Origin: Kitasatospora indigofera
GTDB taxonomy: Bacteria; Actinomycetota; Actinomycetes; Streptomycetales; Streptomycetaceae
Assembly: GCF_014655955.1 (NCBI RefSeq)
Contig: NZ_BNBO01000017.1
Span: forward strand, 1 to 64,000
Reading direction: 5' to 3'
DNA: 64,000 nucleotides
The notes beneath the pieces were generated by a model that did no database searches, was not told where the DNA came from, and saw nothing but the letters and a program-made list of their open reading frames with translations. A program made the translations under genes and the position numbers. Shown piece by piece: positions 48,688 to 57,703 of the stretch (its first letter is position 1; the number at the start of each line of letters is the position of its first letter).

Positions 48688-49572
48688 CTACCAGGGCACT
48701 TCCTGATGCTGCTGGCCGGCGAGAAGGCTCCCGGTGTGCCCCGGCTTGAGCCAGGAACCGACCGCAGGAAGCCCTGGCTCGACGGCGCTGGGAGGGATCA
48801 TCAGCCTGGCAGACTCCCAGAGAGCTTCGCCAGCAGGCTGGTCAGCGGGCATGGCTCCGGCAACCCAGGCGCGGCGCACTGTGCTCACCGAGACGACCCG
48901 GTCATTCCGGTCAAGCCGGATCATGGCCAGGACCCAGGCCGGGTCTCCCCGCATCGTCTCGTACTCGTGCCTGGACAGGAAGTGCAGGTTCTCCGTGGGC
49001 TTCGTGGTGGTCTTTACTTCGATGTGCGCTGCGTGCCCTCCGGGCCCGGCTACCGCGATGTCGTAGCCGAATCGGTCTGAAAGTGCCGATACGTGTGTCA
49101 CCTCGGCGTCCACGTGCCGGCCGAGGAGCTCGACCAGGGCCGCCTCGCCCGCTGCTCCCACGCGTGCCCGTTCGGCCAGTCTGGCCTGGGTCACCGCAGC
49201 GGCTGCGTCGCCGTGGCTCAGGCCAAGGGCCTTCGCCAAGGGCCCGGCTGCTGCCGGGAGGTCCCCTTCCTCGCCAGCGGACGAGGTCGTGTACTCCCAA
49301 CCCGGGCCAGCCGCCTCCAGCGATCTGGAGAGCAGCAGCATGCCGAGTGCACGGTCCTCAAGTGGCGAGGCGGGGGCCGACTGCCGCGGCAAGGCAGCCA
49401 GCCCAAGGTGGTGCAGCCATAGGAGGCCGTGCGCGTACTGGTCAGGGGTCAGGTCTGCATAGGCATCGTGATGCGTGAAGAGCGCCCGTATGCGGGGCAC
49501 GTCTTCCGTGCGCATGGCCTGAAGCCAGCGCAGGGCCGCCTTCAGCGTGCCGTCACCTGGCAGCTGCGGCAT
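48688..49572 (-). CDS. DUF3883-like PD-(D/E)XK nuclease-domain protein
   Basis: A 294-residue protein. The C-terminal half contains GAAGEAALVELLGRHV, then SALSDRFGYDIAVAGP and HIEVKTT, the Glu, Asp and ExK residues of a restriction-endonuclease fold as in DUF3883/Mrr-like domains. The N-terminal half is helical and unrecognised. ATG 49572 has a GGAG site; 49599 is an alternative. It overlaps the helicase 3' end by 20 bp. It is a good candidate for the DNA-cleaving part of the system together with the helicase. Confidence 0.75.
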   Translation of the reverse strand: MPQLPGDGTLKAALRWLQAMRTEDVPRIRALFTHHDAYADLTPDQYAHGLLWLHHLGLAALPRQSAPASPLEDRALGMLLLSRSLEAAGPGWEYTTSSAGEEGDLPAAAGPLAKALGLSHGDAAAAVTQARLAERARVGAAGEAALVELLGRHVDAEVTHVSALSDRFGYDIAVAGPGGHAAHIEVKTTTKPTENLHFLSRHEYETMRGDPAWVLAMIRLDRNDRVVSVSTVRRAWVAGAMPADQPAGEALWESARLMIPPSAVEPGLPAVGSWLKPGHTGSLLAGQQHQEVPW

Positions 49573-51382
49573 CAAGGTGCTCCAGGAAGGCGCGGACATC
49601 GGACGAGTCCATTCCGGCCACAGACGAAGGTTCTTCCTGGAGGTCGGCGAGCTGCTGGACTGCGGGATCGTCGAGGATCCGGCCCATGAAGTCGAGCTTC
49701 AGTTCCAGCCGCTTTGCTACGACCTCGTCCACGGTGTCCCGGCAGGCGAGCACCGTCACGCGGGTTTCGGTGCCGGGCGCCAGGCCGAGGCGGTGAATCC
49801 GGTCAAGGCTCTGGAGGAACCGTCCGGCCTGGAAGTCGCGGTCGACGTAGACGGCGTCGTGGCATACCTGGTGAAGACTGATCCCTTCGCCGAGAGTAGC
49901 CGGGTTGGAGATCAGCACAGCGCAGTCCGGGTCCTCCCTGAACTGCCGGATCTGCTCCTCCCGGTCAGGTGTCCCACCGTGGACCACGGCTGGCAGGAAG
50001 TCCTTGAGCATCAATTCCAGGGTGGTCAGGCTCCGGACAAAACTCGCCCACACCAGGGTTTTGCGACCTGCGGCTGCGTTGGCCGCGACGATCCGGAGCA
50101 CCTCTTCGTATTTGGGAGAGGACTCGTATGAGGGGAGGTCCCGCATCAGATCATGGAGTGACTCTCCGGCTGGGATCTCCAGCGCTTCCAGGCGGTAGGC
50201 CAAGGGCTCGTATGGACTCGTGCCTTGTGTGAGCAAGGCCGGGCTGGTGGCGGCCATGAGCATCCTGAGCATGGACTTGCCGAGGGCGTCGAAATCGGAG
50301 CGGGACGCTTCGGCGCGAGCCGAGTACCTCCCGGCCAGTGCGTCATACACCTCCCGGTGCAGGCTGGGCATGTCAACGTAGCGGATCTTCGTCACTGCCG
50401 GCGGAAGCCCGAGTTCGTGCTTCGTCGTCCGGGTGTACAGCGGGCGGAGCACGCTGCTCGCATAGGCCAGGTCACCGCCGGCCACGGCTTGGCTGACGAT
50501 ACGGCGGCCGTGTCCCGGCCAGACGAACGAAAGGAGGTTTTCAAGGTCTCTGGCGCCGTTGGGGGCCGGGGTCCCGGTGAGGATCAAGCGGCGCCGGCTG
50601 AGGGGCCCGAGAGCCATGCAGGCGGCGCCGTAGATCCCTTGCGAGCCGAGCTTCATCCGGTGGGCTTCATCGAGGATGAGCATGGCCGGGGCGGCCTTGA
50701 GCCAGCTGGCCAGGGCGCCCAGCGACCGGTCGAGACGCTCGTAATTGACGATGAGGAGTTCAGTCCCAGGATCCGGGGTGCCGGAGAGCACCGCGGTCCG
50801 CAGCGGCGTGTTGAAGCACGTCTCGGATTCGAACTGCCAGGCCTCATAGGCTGACTTCGGGCTGACCACCAGAAGGCGGCGGACTTCTCCGCGAGCGCGC
50901 AGGGCAGCGTAGACGGACAAGGCAACCCGGGTCTTGCCCGCGCCAGGCACGCTGAAGTTCGCACCGTGCCGGAGCGAGAGAAGCTGGGAGATGTCGCGGC
51001 GCTGGAAGCCGGTGAGGGGCCCTTGCCAGTCCTCTCCGAGGAGATGCGGAACGTCGTCGGGAGTGACTGCCGGACCGGCACTGGCATCGCCGGAGAGATG
51101 CCTTTGGGCTGTATCGGCGTCGTCCAGCGTGCCGCCGACCAGCTCCGCCAGGTCGTCTTCCCATACGACGCCCTCCGGGGCAGGCCAGCTGCCGAGCTCC
51201 TCAATGCTCGCGAGGAAGTCGTCGAGGGTGATCTCTGCCACGAGGGACCCGCGCATGCCGCCGCCAAAGCGGGCCGTCAGCCGCGTCAGAGCCGAGTTGA
51301 AGCCTTCCCCTGCCCTCAGCACGGCCTTGGTCCGGGTGACGTCAAAGCCGATCCGCAGTGACGGTTCTGCAGTCTGTTCCAC
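49553..51382 (-). CDS. SF2/Snf2-type helicase of the defence island
   Basis: A 609-residue ATPase. A 140-residue N-terminal domain is followed by the Q-like GFQRRDISQLL, motif I FSVPGAGKTRVAL (a shortened Walker A), motif II LILDEAHRMK, motif III LTGTPAPNG and the second RecA domain with SNPATLGEGISLHQ and QSLDRIHRLG, a Snf2-like arrangement. Such helicases translocate along DNA in restriction systems. The GTG overlaps the ParB-like stop by one base. It lies in a helicase-nuclease pair with the DUF3883-like gene. Confidence 0.88.
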   Translation of the reverse strand: MEQTAEPSLRIGFDVTRTKAVLRAGEGFNSALTRLTARFGGGMRGSLVAEITLDDFLASIEELGSWPAPEGVVWEDDLAELVGGTLDDADTAQRHLSGDASAGPAVTPDDVPHLLGEDWQGPLTGFQRRDISQLLSLRHGANFSVPGAGKTRVALSVYAALRARGEVRRLLVVSPKSAYEAWQFESETCFNTPLRTAVLSGTPDPGTELLIVNYERLDRSLGALASWLKAAPAMLILDEAHRMKLGSQGIYGAACMALGPLSRRRLILTGTPAPNGARDLENLLSFVWPGHGRRIVSQAVAGGDLAYASSVLRPLYTRTTKHELGLPPAVTKIRYVDMPSLHREVYDALAGRYSARAEASRSDFDALGKSMLRMLMAATSPALLTQGTSPYEPLAYRLEALEIPAGESLHDLMRDLPSYESSPKYEEVLRIVAANAAAGRKTLVWASFVRSLTTLELMLKDFLPAVVHGGTPDREEQIRQFREDPDCAVLISNPATLGEGISLHQVCHDAVYVDRDFQAGRFLQSLDRIHRLGLAPGTETRVTVLACRDTVDEVVAKRLELKLDFMGRILDDPAVQQLADLQEEPSSVAGMDSSDVRAFLEHLDAAAAR

Positions 51383-52800
51383 TAGTTCTCCAGCCCAACC
51401 GCACCCAGCAGCCAGGTGACCCCGTCTCCCGCCTCGGTCACACTGCGCTGGGACTCCCTCGCGAGCTTGGCAAGGCTGCCGCGCAGCTTCAGCAGAGCCT
51501 CGTCGAACGACTCCTCGTCCAGGCTCCGGGAACCACGCGACAGGACCAGGTCAGTGATGCACTGCTCGATGTCCTGGCTGGCGTCATCCAGACGGTCAGG
51601 TGCAGCTCGCTTGCGCTTGCGGAGCCGGGCATCGCGGCCGGCCGGGTCCAGGGCCTTTTCCATGGCGTCCTGGACCGTCTTGAACGTCCTGGCCGCTTCG
51701 CTGACCTGCTCGGGCGGCAGCTTGCCGCCGGCCGCCTCCGCCGCCTTCGCGCGGAGGATGGAGTCCGTGAAAGCCTTGGCGGTGGCAACCTTCGGCGCGG
51801 TGGCCAGGACGGACCGTCCAAGGCCCGGGATGGTCACTGCCGGTGCTGCACTCACCGGGGCCGGACGCAAGTCGTCAGGCAGGCGAGGGGCGAGGTACCG
51901 GTCGTGGAAGTCGTCCTCGATCAGGCGGACATCCGTCTTGGAGAAGCCGAGGAGCATGGCGGCCAGCCGGGCTTCCTTGATCAGCTCGGCCTGCTCCCGC
52001 TTGTTGGAGGCGAGCTCCTTGGCGTACCGCCGGCGCAGCTCCTTCAGCTTCTCCTGGTGCTCTTCGAAATCCACCAGCCGCAAGCCGATTCCGCCTCCGG
52101 AACTACGGTCGATCATCTCCCTGATGCAGGTGAGCACCCAGAGATCCTGGTCACAAGCCGCAGCAGTAGTCCGGAAGTCATGGGCGACGCTCGCGAGCGG
52201 GCGCCCCAGCGCTACCTGTTCCTCGATCGCGAGGAGCCGGTTGATGTATGAGTAGTCGCGCCGGTGGTCCTTGCGCAGCTGGAGAGACAACTCCACGGCA
52301 CTGATGTCTGCCCACGTGTAGTCACCAGGGAGGACTCCCACCCGGATGCTCTGCTCACCCAGGTCCTTGAGGGCCGCCCTGCGGGTGTTGCCATTGACCA
52401 GGACGCCGTCACGGGTGATCAGGCCGGCATCGTTCTGGCCGAAGTCCTTGATGCTCTTCTTGAGCTCCTCGAAGTCCGGGTCCTTCTCCGTCGGCTTCGA
52501 GGGCTTGGCCTGCAGCAGGAAGTGCAGGTAGTCCTGGCTCTCAGGGCTCCACGGATTGGCATCAAGCGCGCGGTCGAGTGCAGGGTCGTGACTGCGCTGG
52601 GCCCGGATCCTGTGCGTTCCCGGGTTGTAGTAGAGGCTGTCGGTGGGCATGTCGATGACCTCGATGTTCAGCGGCTGGCCACGCCACTCGATCTTCAGCG
52701 ATTCCCGGATGCCGCCGGCGCTGGCAGCCTCCTTGAGCCGCTTCTCGACCAGCTCCTGGTTCTGCGCCGCCATCGGGGGCTTGCCAAAGTCCGGGCTCAT
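51382..52800 (-). CDS. ParB-like N-terminal domain protein of the island
   Basis: A 472-residue protein. Residues about 60-190 form a ParB/sulfiredoxin-like domain: YYNPGTHRIRAQ, DFEELKKSIKDFGQNDAGLITRDGVLVNGNTRRAALKDL (in parts) with the GNTRRAAL box that in ParB binds CTP and in relatives acts as a nuclease. The middle is helical (LELSLQLRKDHRRDYSYINRLLAIE) and the C-terminus is a long charged helical tail. Its role may be DNA sensing or loading; it is cotranscribed with the helicase (1-bp overlap). Confidence 0.72.
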   Translation of the reverse strand: MSPDFGKPPMAAQNQELVEKRLKEAASAGGIRESLKIEWRGQPLNIEVIDMPTDSLYYNPGTHRIRAQRSHDPALDRALDANPWSPESQDYLHFLLQAKPSKPTEKDPDFEELKKSIKDFGQNDAGLITRDGVLVNGNTRRAALKDLGEQSIRVGVLPGDYTWADISAVELSLQLRKDHRRDYSYINRLLAIEEQVALGRPLASVAHDFRTTAAACDQDLWVLTCIREMIDRSSGGGIGLRLVDFEEHQEKLKELRRRYAKELASNKREQAELIKEARLAAMLLGFSKTDVRLIEDDFHDRYLAPRLPDDLRPAPVSAAPAVTIPGLGRSVLATAPKVATAKAFTDSILRAKAAEAAGGKLPPEQVSEAARTFKTVQDAMEKALDPAGRDARLRKRKRAAPDRLDDASQDIEQCITDLVLSRGSRSLDEESFDEALLKLRGSLAKLARESQRSVTEAGDGVTWLLGAVGLEN

Positions 52801-52867
52801 TGCTGCTCATCTCCTCTGAACTGGATACGTCTGGTAACCCGCAGGCGGTCGCCCGGCAGGGGCTGCG

Positions 52868-53563
52868 CTACTGCCGGCCGGACTCCAAGGCCTCACGGAA
52901 GCGGCTACGCGACTCCTGGGGCAAGGTGCGGTACTCGGCCCAGAGGAGCTCGACCGTACCGAAGTCCCGCTGGTCGGCCTTCACCCAGCTCAGCAGCATA
53001 TTCCGCTCGATGGTGCCCAGGCGGGCGAGAGCGGCCAGCATCCCTGCAACGTCGGCCTCAAGGTCGGGCCCGCCCACCCGGCAACGCCGGCACTCAGTGA
53101 TGAGTTCGACGGCGGTCGTGCCGTCCGGGCGCAGTACGCTGCGGCGGGCAATGTCGAGCTGCACGGTCTCGAACGAGCTCGCGTACTCCTGCCCGGGAGT
53201 GATGCCACAGCTGCGGCACATGTTGCCGTCCCTTGAGAGGATCTCCCGTCGGCGGGTGCTGCTCGGCTTGTCCTTGTCCTGGACCTTGGTCTGGCCAGCA
53301 CCCTCCTCCCAGATCAGATCGCCGACGGAGACGAGCCGGCGCTCGCTCATGCCGAGCGAGGGGTCCTCGCGCGCCGTATCGATCCGCCAGCCGTCCGGGC
53401 GGAGGTCGCGCAGCCGCCGGTCGATCTGAGCTGTATCCGGGAAGGCGTCCCTGAGTTTGGCGTAGGTGAACAGGTTGCCTTCCCCCACGACGCTGACCAG
53501 CCACAGCGCGACCCGCTTCTTCGAACCGAGGCTGGCGTCCTCCCAGGAGGGCAGAGCCATCAT
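52868..53563 (-). CDS. HNH-like zinc-domain protein, catalytic His apparently missing
   Basis: A 231-residue protein. The N-terminal half is a winged-helix-like region (KKRVALWLVSVVGEGNLFTYAKLRDAF). The C-terminal half has RREILSRDGNMCRSCG and ECRRCRVGG, the two CxxC pairs of an HNH treble clef. Where active enzymes have a DHI(x)P histidine, this protein reads QLDIARRSV, so I see no general base. It may be a DNA-binding rather than DNA-cutting subunit. It is 67 bp upstream of the ParB-like gene on the same strand. Confidence 0.65.
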   Translation of the reverse strand: MMALPSWEDASLGSKKRVALWLVSVVGEGNLFTYAKLRDAFPDTAQIDRRLRDLRPDGWRIDTAREDPSLGMSERRLVSVGDLIWEEGAGQTKVQDKDKPSSTRRREILSRDGNMCRSCGITPGQEYASSFETVQLDIARRSVLRPDGTTAVELITECRRCRVGGPDLEADVAGMLAALARLGTIERNMLLSWVKADQRDFGTVELLWAEYRTLPQESRSRFREALESGRQ

Positions 53564-53798
53564 GTTCACCTTTCATCTTGTCGGATGAGAGTCCACGCGG
53601 GCTGCACGGCATCCGGTCTGTGCAGCCGGATGCGTCGGACCACCCACGTGGACAGTTCCATTACAGGGCCAGGACATTGGCGGGCGCTAGGGGTGCCGGA
53701 TCTTCCAGGGAAGGTCTGAAGAGAACATCCTTCTGTGGCATCAGTTCGTAGGCCACACTCAGAAGCCAGCAGTGCGGGGAGCGGACCTAGGAGGGACA

Positions 53799-54584
53799 GT
53801 GCCAAGGCTCGGCCAGGTCGGCGGGAACTACCCGGGTGACAGCACGACGGAACAGAGAGCGCTGGCTGATGCGCTGTGCCAGCTCTACAGGCAGCTTCGT
53901 CCGGCGACCCAGGAAATCAATGCGAGGCGCTTGAAGTGCTCGCCACCAGCCCTGAGCGGCTACCTGAACGCGCGCCACGTACCGGTCCGCAAGCTTCTGG
54001 AAGACCTTCACCAAGCTGCTCGGGCTGACTGCACCGGCCCCGTCTCCCCACTCCTCGACGACCTCTTCGAGCTTCACCAGCAGGCGTCAGTGCGCCCGTG
54101 TGACCGCTGCAAGCACCAGTCAGAGCTTCGTTGCGCCCAGTGCGGGCGGGCATTCGCGGCACAGTCGCGCGTACGGAGGCGGACATGGCGGCGGGGTGTT
54201 CCCCGGCCGGGCCGGCCGACAGTTCCAGGGGTTACTGCCGAAGTGGTCCTGCCGGTCCCCCCTCCGGAGGGGGACCGGCAGGACGAAGACTTCCGGCCCC
54301 CAGTCTGGACGGGGCTGGAGGAGGCCATCCAGCACCTCCGGGACGGGCGGGACCGTGATGCCCACCTGGTGCTCACTGAGGCCGGCGAGCGCCTTCCGGT
54401 GCACAGGATTCCGGATGTGGTGGCTGACTGTCATGGGGTCGGCTTCGCCATTGCTGCCGATGCCGTACTGCACAGTGCGGCACGACGCCCGTCCCGCGAG
54501 GTCCTTCACATCGTCAGGATGTTCAACGAAGCCAAGCGCTATGCGGAAGCTGATCTGGTCCTGAGGGTCTCAACCGCGGGATAG
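53799..54584 (+). CDS. HTH and zinc-finger regulator inside the island
   Basis: A 261-residue protein on the opposite strand to its neighbours. The N-terminus has an XRE-like helix-turn-helix (ALADALCQLYRQLRP, then LKCSPPALSGYLNARHVPVRKLLEDLH). A CDRCKHQSELRCAQC zinc knuckle follows at about 107-121. A linker containing a perfect coding hairpin leads to a C-terminal helical domain. GTG 53799 follows GGAGGGAC. Divergent from the HNH-ParB-helicase operon and convergent on Z1, it is a candidate controller of the island. Confidence 0.72.
   Translation: MPRLGQVGGNYPGDSTTEQRALADALCQLYRQLRPATQEINARRLKCSPPALSGYLNARHVPVRKLLEDLHQAARADCTGPVSPLLDDLFELHQQASVRPCDRCKHQSELRCAQCGRAFAAQSRVRRRTWRRGVPRPGRPTVPGVTAEVVLPVPPPEGDRQDEDFRPPVWTGLEEAIQHLRDGRDRDAHLVLTEAGERLPVHRIPDVVADCHGVGFAIAADAVLHSAARRPSREVLHIVRMFNEAKRYAEADLVLRVSTAG
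54246..54284 (+). other. Perfect hairpin within the HTH regulator gene
   Basis: 16-base arms (54246-54261 and 54269-54284) pair perfectly around a 7-base loop inside the coding region, at the linker between the zinc finger and C-terminal domain. It resembles an intrinsic terminator or attenuator. Confidence 0.7.
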
Positions 54585-54627
54585 CCGATTTCCATCCGTG
54601 TGCGAATGGAATCTCCCGCCGGTGTTC

Positions 54628-57600
54628 TCAAGACGAATGAGAGGCGACGACTGGCGAATCCGGCTGGCCCGAATCGATCGTCCGGAACCGGACAAGCGGA
54701 CCGCGACGGTCACCCAGGCCGGGGCCGGCCGGGGGGATGAAGGCGAAAGCCGCCACCACCTTGCCCGGGTCCAGCATGCCCCCGGACGGGAGCCCTGCCC
54801 GGATTGCTTCCGTGGACTCGATGACCGGATAGAACAGTACTGCTCCCCGGCGGGGCCGCGTGAACTGGGCAGCGAAGGGGTCTTCCGGAGAGCATGGCAG
54901 CAGGCCGGCAATCCGCTCAGCCGACTGACGGTGCGCCATTCCACTGATGCGATTGAAGACACCGCGTGGGTTGCGGGCACGTTCGACCAGCGTGAGCGGG
55001 CAGCTTCCCAGGAGACTGGCGGAGACGGAACCTGCTGAGCTGAGCTGCGGTGCGATCACCACCCAGTCGTCGGCCGCGCAGCCGGCGTCACTGGCGTCAG
55101 CCAGGTACTTGAGATGGGGGGCGAAGAGCTCAGGCCGGTCCCAGCGGAGCCCTCCCATCACCTGGAGCATCTCGGCATGGCTGATGACGGTGGTCTCTGC
55201 CGGGTACCGGGTGTACGAGCCCTGGTCTTCCCGGGGCAGATGAACGAAGGTGACGCGTTCACCAGTGCCGAGCGCCGCCAGGACCGGCCCCCAGCTCTCC
55301 GTACTGCGCCGCAAGTCTGCGGCCCGGGAGGGGTGGGCGGTCGGTTCCACCCAGCGTCCCGGTGAGCGGATCTCTACGAGTTCCGCATTGAACATCTTGT
55401 TCGGAGCAGAAGGCTTGATCCAGGGGATGTGCTGAGCCACCAGCGGCGGCACCTGGGCCGGGGTGAGGGCTGCCCCGGGCATGCCGTCAGGGCCAGAGGC
55501 CTGCTGGCTGTAGAGCGCGAGCTGCGCGCGGAAGGCTTCTTCATCGCGGCAGATGGCTTCAAATCCCTCGTAGAGGTCCACCGTCTTGGTGCCGCGTGTT
55601 TCGCTGCGGCCGATGTAGAGCCGGACGAGGTCGCGGTAGCCACGGCGGAACCCGAACCAGCGGCCCATCTGCATCATGGTGTCCGCGGCAGCGGTGGTGC
55701 GGCGGTAATAGGTGACGGTCAGCCCTTCGACGGTGAACCCACGGGAGAGTTTCGTTCCCCCGACCAGGATCTTCCAGACGGACTGGGTATCGAAGTCGAG
55801 TTCGGGCTGCTCGATGTCCTGGTCGCCATTGACGACGAGGACGGGGTGGCCGGCTCCGCCGACCCGGATCACCACTGGCCCGATGAACGGAGCGAGGTCT
55901 TCGTAGGACTGCGGAACCGCGAAGCCTTCGGAGTGCAGCGCAGAGACGGGCTTGATGTCGGAGTCGAAGAGTGAACGAAGACGGTGGTGTCCTTGCTCGC
56001 CGAAGTATCCGGATGCGTGCCACAGTCCGCGAAGGCGCTCAGCGAGCTCGCGGTGCTCGATCTGCTTCACTGACTCGTGGACAAGCATGGTGTGGTGCCG
56101 GTAGGTCGGCGCCCCCGCGGCCTCGCGGTAGAGCTTCATCGCGCCGGCCAGCACGTACATGTCGAGGGCTTCACGGAGGTAGCGGCCGTCGGTGTAGGCA
56201 GTGGCCTCCTCAGGGGAGCCGAATTCCTCACCGTCCGCATCGATGCTCCGGACGTGTGCCAATTCGCGGGAGTTGCCGACCGTGCGGCTTCCCTCCGGGA
56301 TGCCGGACCCGAGGTCGTGGAAGTCCTGCGCGCCCATGTAGCCCTCAGGACGCGGGAGGGAGATGAGGAAGTCGCGGGGGAAGACGTCGTCCACATCGGA
56401 GGGGTCAACGAACACGTTGGCGAAGGGCGTTGCCGTGTAGCCGACGTACTGGGCCCGTGGCAGCATCTGGATCAGCTTGGAGATCAGCCCGTTGATCGCT
56501 GTTCTCTCGGTCTGGCCGTCACGCCACTTCTTGGGATCGGACGTATTCACGGAGGCCTGGTCAGACTCGTCATCGATGATGAGAACCGGGATCTCGCCGA
56601 GGTCGGTGCGGATCTTCTTGAGATCCTTGACCAGCTTGGTGAGGACGAGCTTGTTCTTCTTGACGACCATGAGCCGGCCGGCGGTCCGGTGCAGGTTTCG
56701 CGGGTCGTAGAGGGGAAGGTCAGGTTCCCGCTTGTCGAACTCCAGGGCGGTGATGCCCTGGAGGAGCGAGCGGTAGTCATCGTCGCGAGTGGTGAGCCGT
56801 TCGATGTTGAAGCGGCCGAGCGTCGAAGGCTGCGCGCCGTGACTGAGGAACTGGCCGTCGGCCCATGCCTTGTCGTCCTGGTAGTCCATTCCCTCCATCG
56901 CGGCCGGGTCGGCTGGGTTCGCGCCGCGCAGGATGTTCTCCATACCCACAAGCTCCATGTCGAGCCTGCGCTGGGTCTGGCGGCGGAGGAGGTTGAGAGT
57001 GCCGCCCAGGACGATGACAAGCCGGTAGCCGGCGTCGAAGGCCTTGGCTGCTACGCCGGTGAAGTTGGCTGTCTTGCCTGATTGGACATAGCCCACGACC
57101 AGGCCCTTGGCCTTGTAGGGAACCGGTGACGTCGGGTCCGCCAGCCGCGAGACCACCTGAGTACTGGCCTGGTCGAGGCTGGCGACTGCGTCGGCCGGCC
57201 AGTGCCGGTTCTTGAGCAAGTAGTTTTCGTAGGCGGGCCAGTACCAAGCATGGGCCGATGTGGTCTTGTCGTACCAGGCGGCGTCCGGCCGCTCCTTGCT
57301 GATGACGACCGGTCCTGGTACGACAGCGACCGGAACCGCCTGGCTGAAGGCCTCGCGCAGCCCGGGACCAAAGCCGAGGGCGTCGTACGTGAGCGCTCGC
57401 CGCGTCGCCGTATTGGCCTGGGCATCCGGTGCCCAGCTGGGGTGGTCGATGTGGTCCCAGCGCTTCAGGAGGTGTCGCCAGAGTTCCAGCAGGGGCTCGC
57501 CGGTCTGCGCCGTGCTCAGGCGGTGGCTGAGCTGCTGTTCGCTGAGATCGGCTGCTGGGTCGATGTCCTCGCCCAGCACAGTCAGGTACTTGGCCAGTTG

Positions 57601-57666
57601 TCTGGGGCCGGATTCGCGCATCAGAGCGAGGACCGAGGTGTGGATCTCCAGCAGGGAGTCAGGCAC
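54628..57666 (-). CDS. Z1-domain protein of the defence island
   Basis: A 1012-residue P-loop protein. Around residues 185-235, KGLVVGYVQSGKTANFTGVAAKAFDAGYRLVIVLGGT (in parts) is the Walker A of the Z1 family; PVLIIDDESDQASVNT near 365 is its Walker B, and QYVGYTATPFANVFVDP follows. The later conserved part includes KILVGGTKLSRGFTVEGLTVTYY and MGRWFGFRRGY, a second RecA-like half. Z1 proteins occur with MutL/MORC-type ATPases in restriction-like systems and in Mza. GTG 57666 has GGAG upstream; the ATPase gene precedes it by 37 bp, so both form one operon. Confidence 0.9.
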   Translation of the reverse strand: MPDSLLEIHTSVLALMRESGPRQLAKYLTVLGEDIDPAADLSEQQLSHRLSTAQTGEPLLELWRHLLKRWDHIDHPSWAPDAQANTATRRALTYDALGFGPGLREAFSQAVPVAVVPGPVVISKERPDAAWYDKTTSAHAWYWPAYENYLLKNRHWPADAVASLDQASTQVVSRLADPTSPVPYKAKGLVVGYVQSGKTANFTGVAAKAFDAGYRLVIVLGGTLNLLRRQTQRRLDMELVGMENILRGANPADPAAMEGMDYQDDKAWADGQFLSHGAQPSTLGRFNIERLTTRDDDYRSLLQGITALEFDKREPDLPLYDPRNLHRTAGRLMVVKKNKLVLTKLVKDLKKIRTDLGEIPVLIIDDESDQASVNTSDPKKWRDGQTERTAINGLISKLIQMLPRAQYVGYTATPFANVFVDPSDVDDVFPRDFLISLPRPEGYMGAQDFHDLGSGIPEGSRTVGNSRELAHVRSIDADGEEFGSPEEATAYTDGRYLREALDMYVLAGAMKLYREAAGAPTYRHHTMLVHESVKQIEHRELAERLRGLWHASGYFGEQGHHRLRSLFDSDIKPVSALHSEGFAVPQSYEDLAPFIGPVVIRVGGAGHPVLVVNGDQDIEQPELDFDTQSVWKILVGGTKLSRGFTVEGLTVTYYRRTTAAADTMMQMGRWFGFRRGYRDLVRLYIGRSETRGTKTVDLYEGFEAICRDEEAFRAQLALYSQQASGPDGMPGAALTPAQVPPLVAQHIPWIKPSAPNKMFNAELVEIRSPGRWVEPTAHPSRAADLRRSTESWGPVLAALGTGERVTFVHLPREDQGSYTRYPAETTVISHAEMLQVMGGLRWDRPELFAPHLKYLADASDAGCAADDWVVIAPQLSSAGSVSASLLGSCPLTLVERARNPRGVFNRISGMAHRQSAERIAGLLPCSPEDPFAAQFTRPRRGAVLFYPVIESTEAIRAGLPSGGMLDPGKVVAAFAFIPPAGPGLGDRRGPLVRFRTIDSGQPDSPVVASHSS

Positions 57667-57703
57667 GTGAGGGCTCCGGGGTCAGGTGGTGGGCGAAGGC
57701 GAA

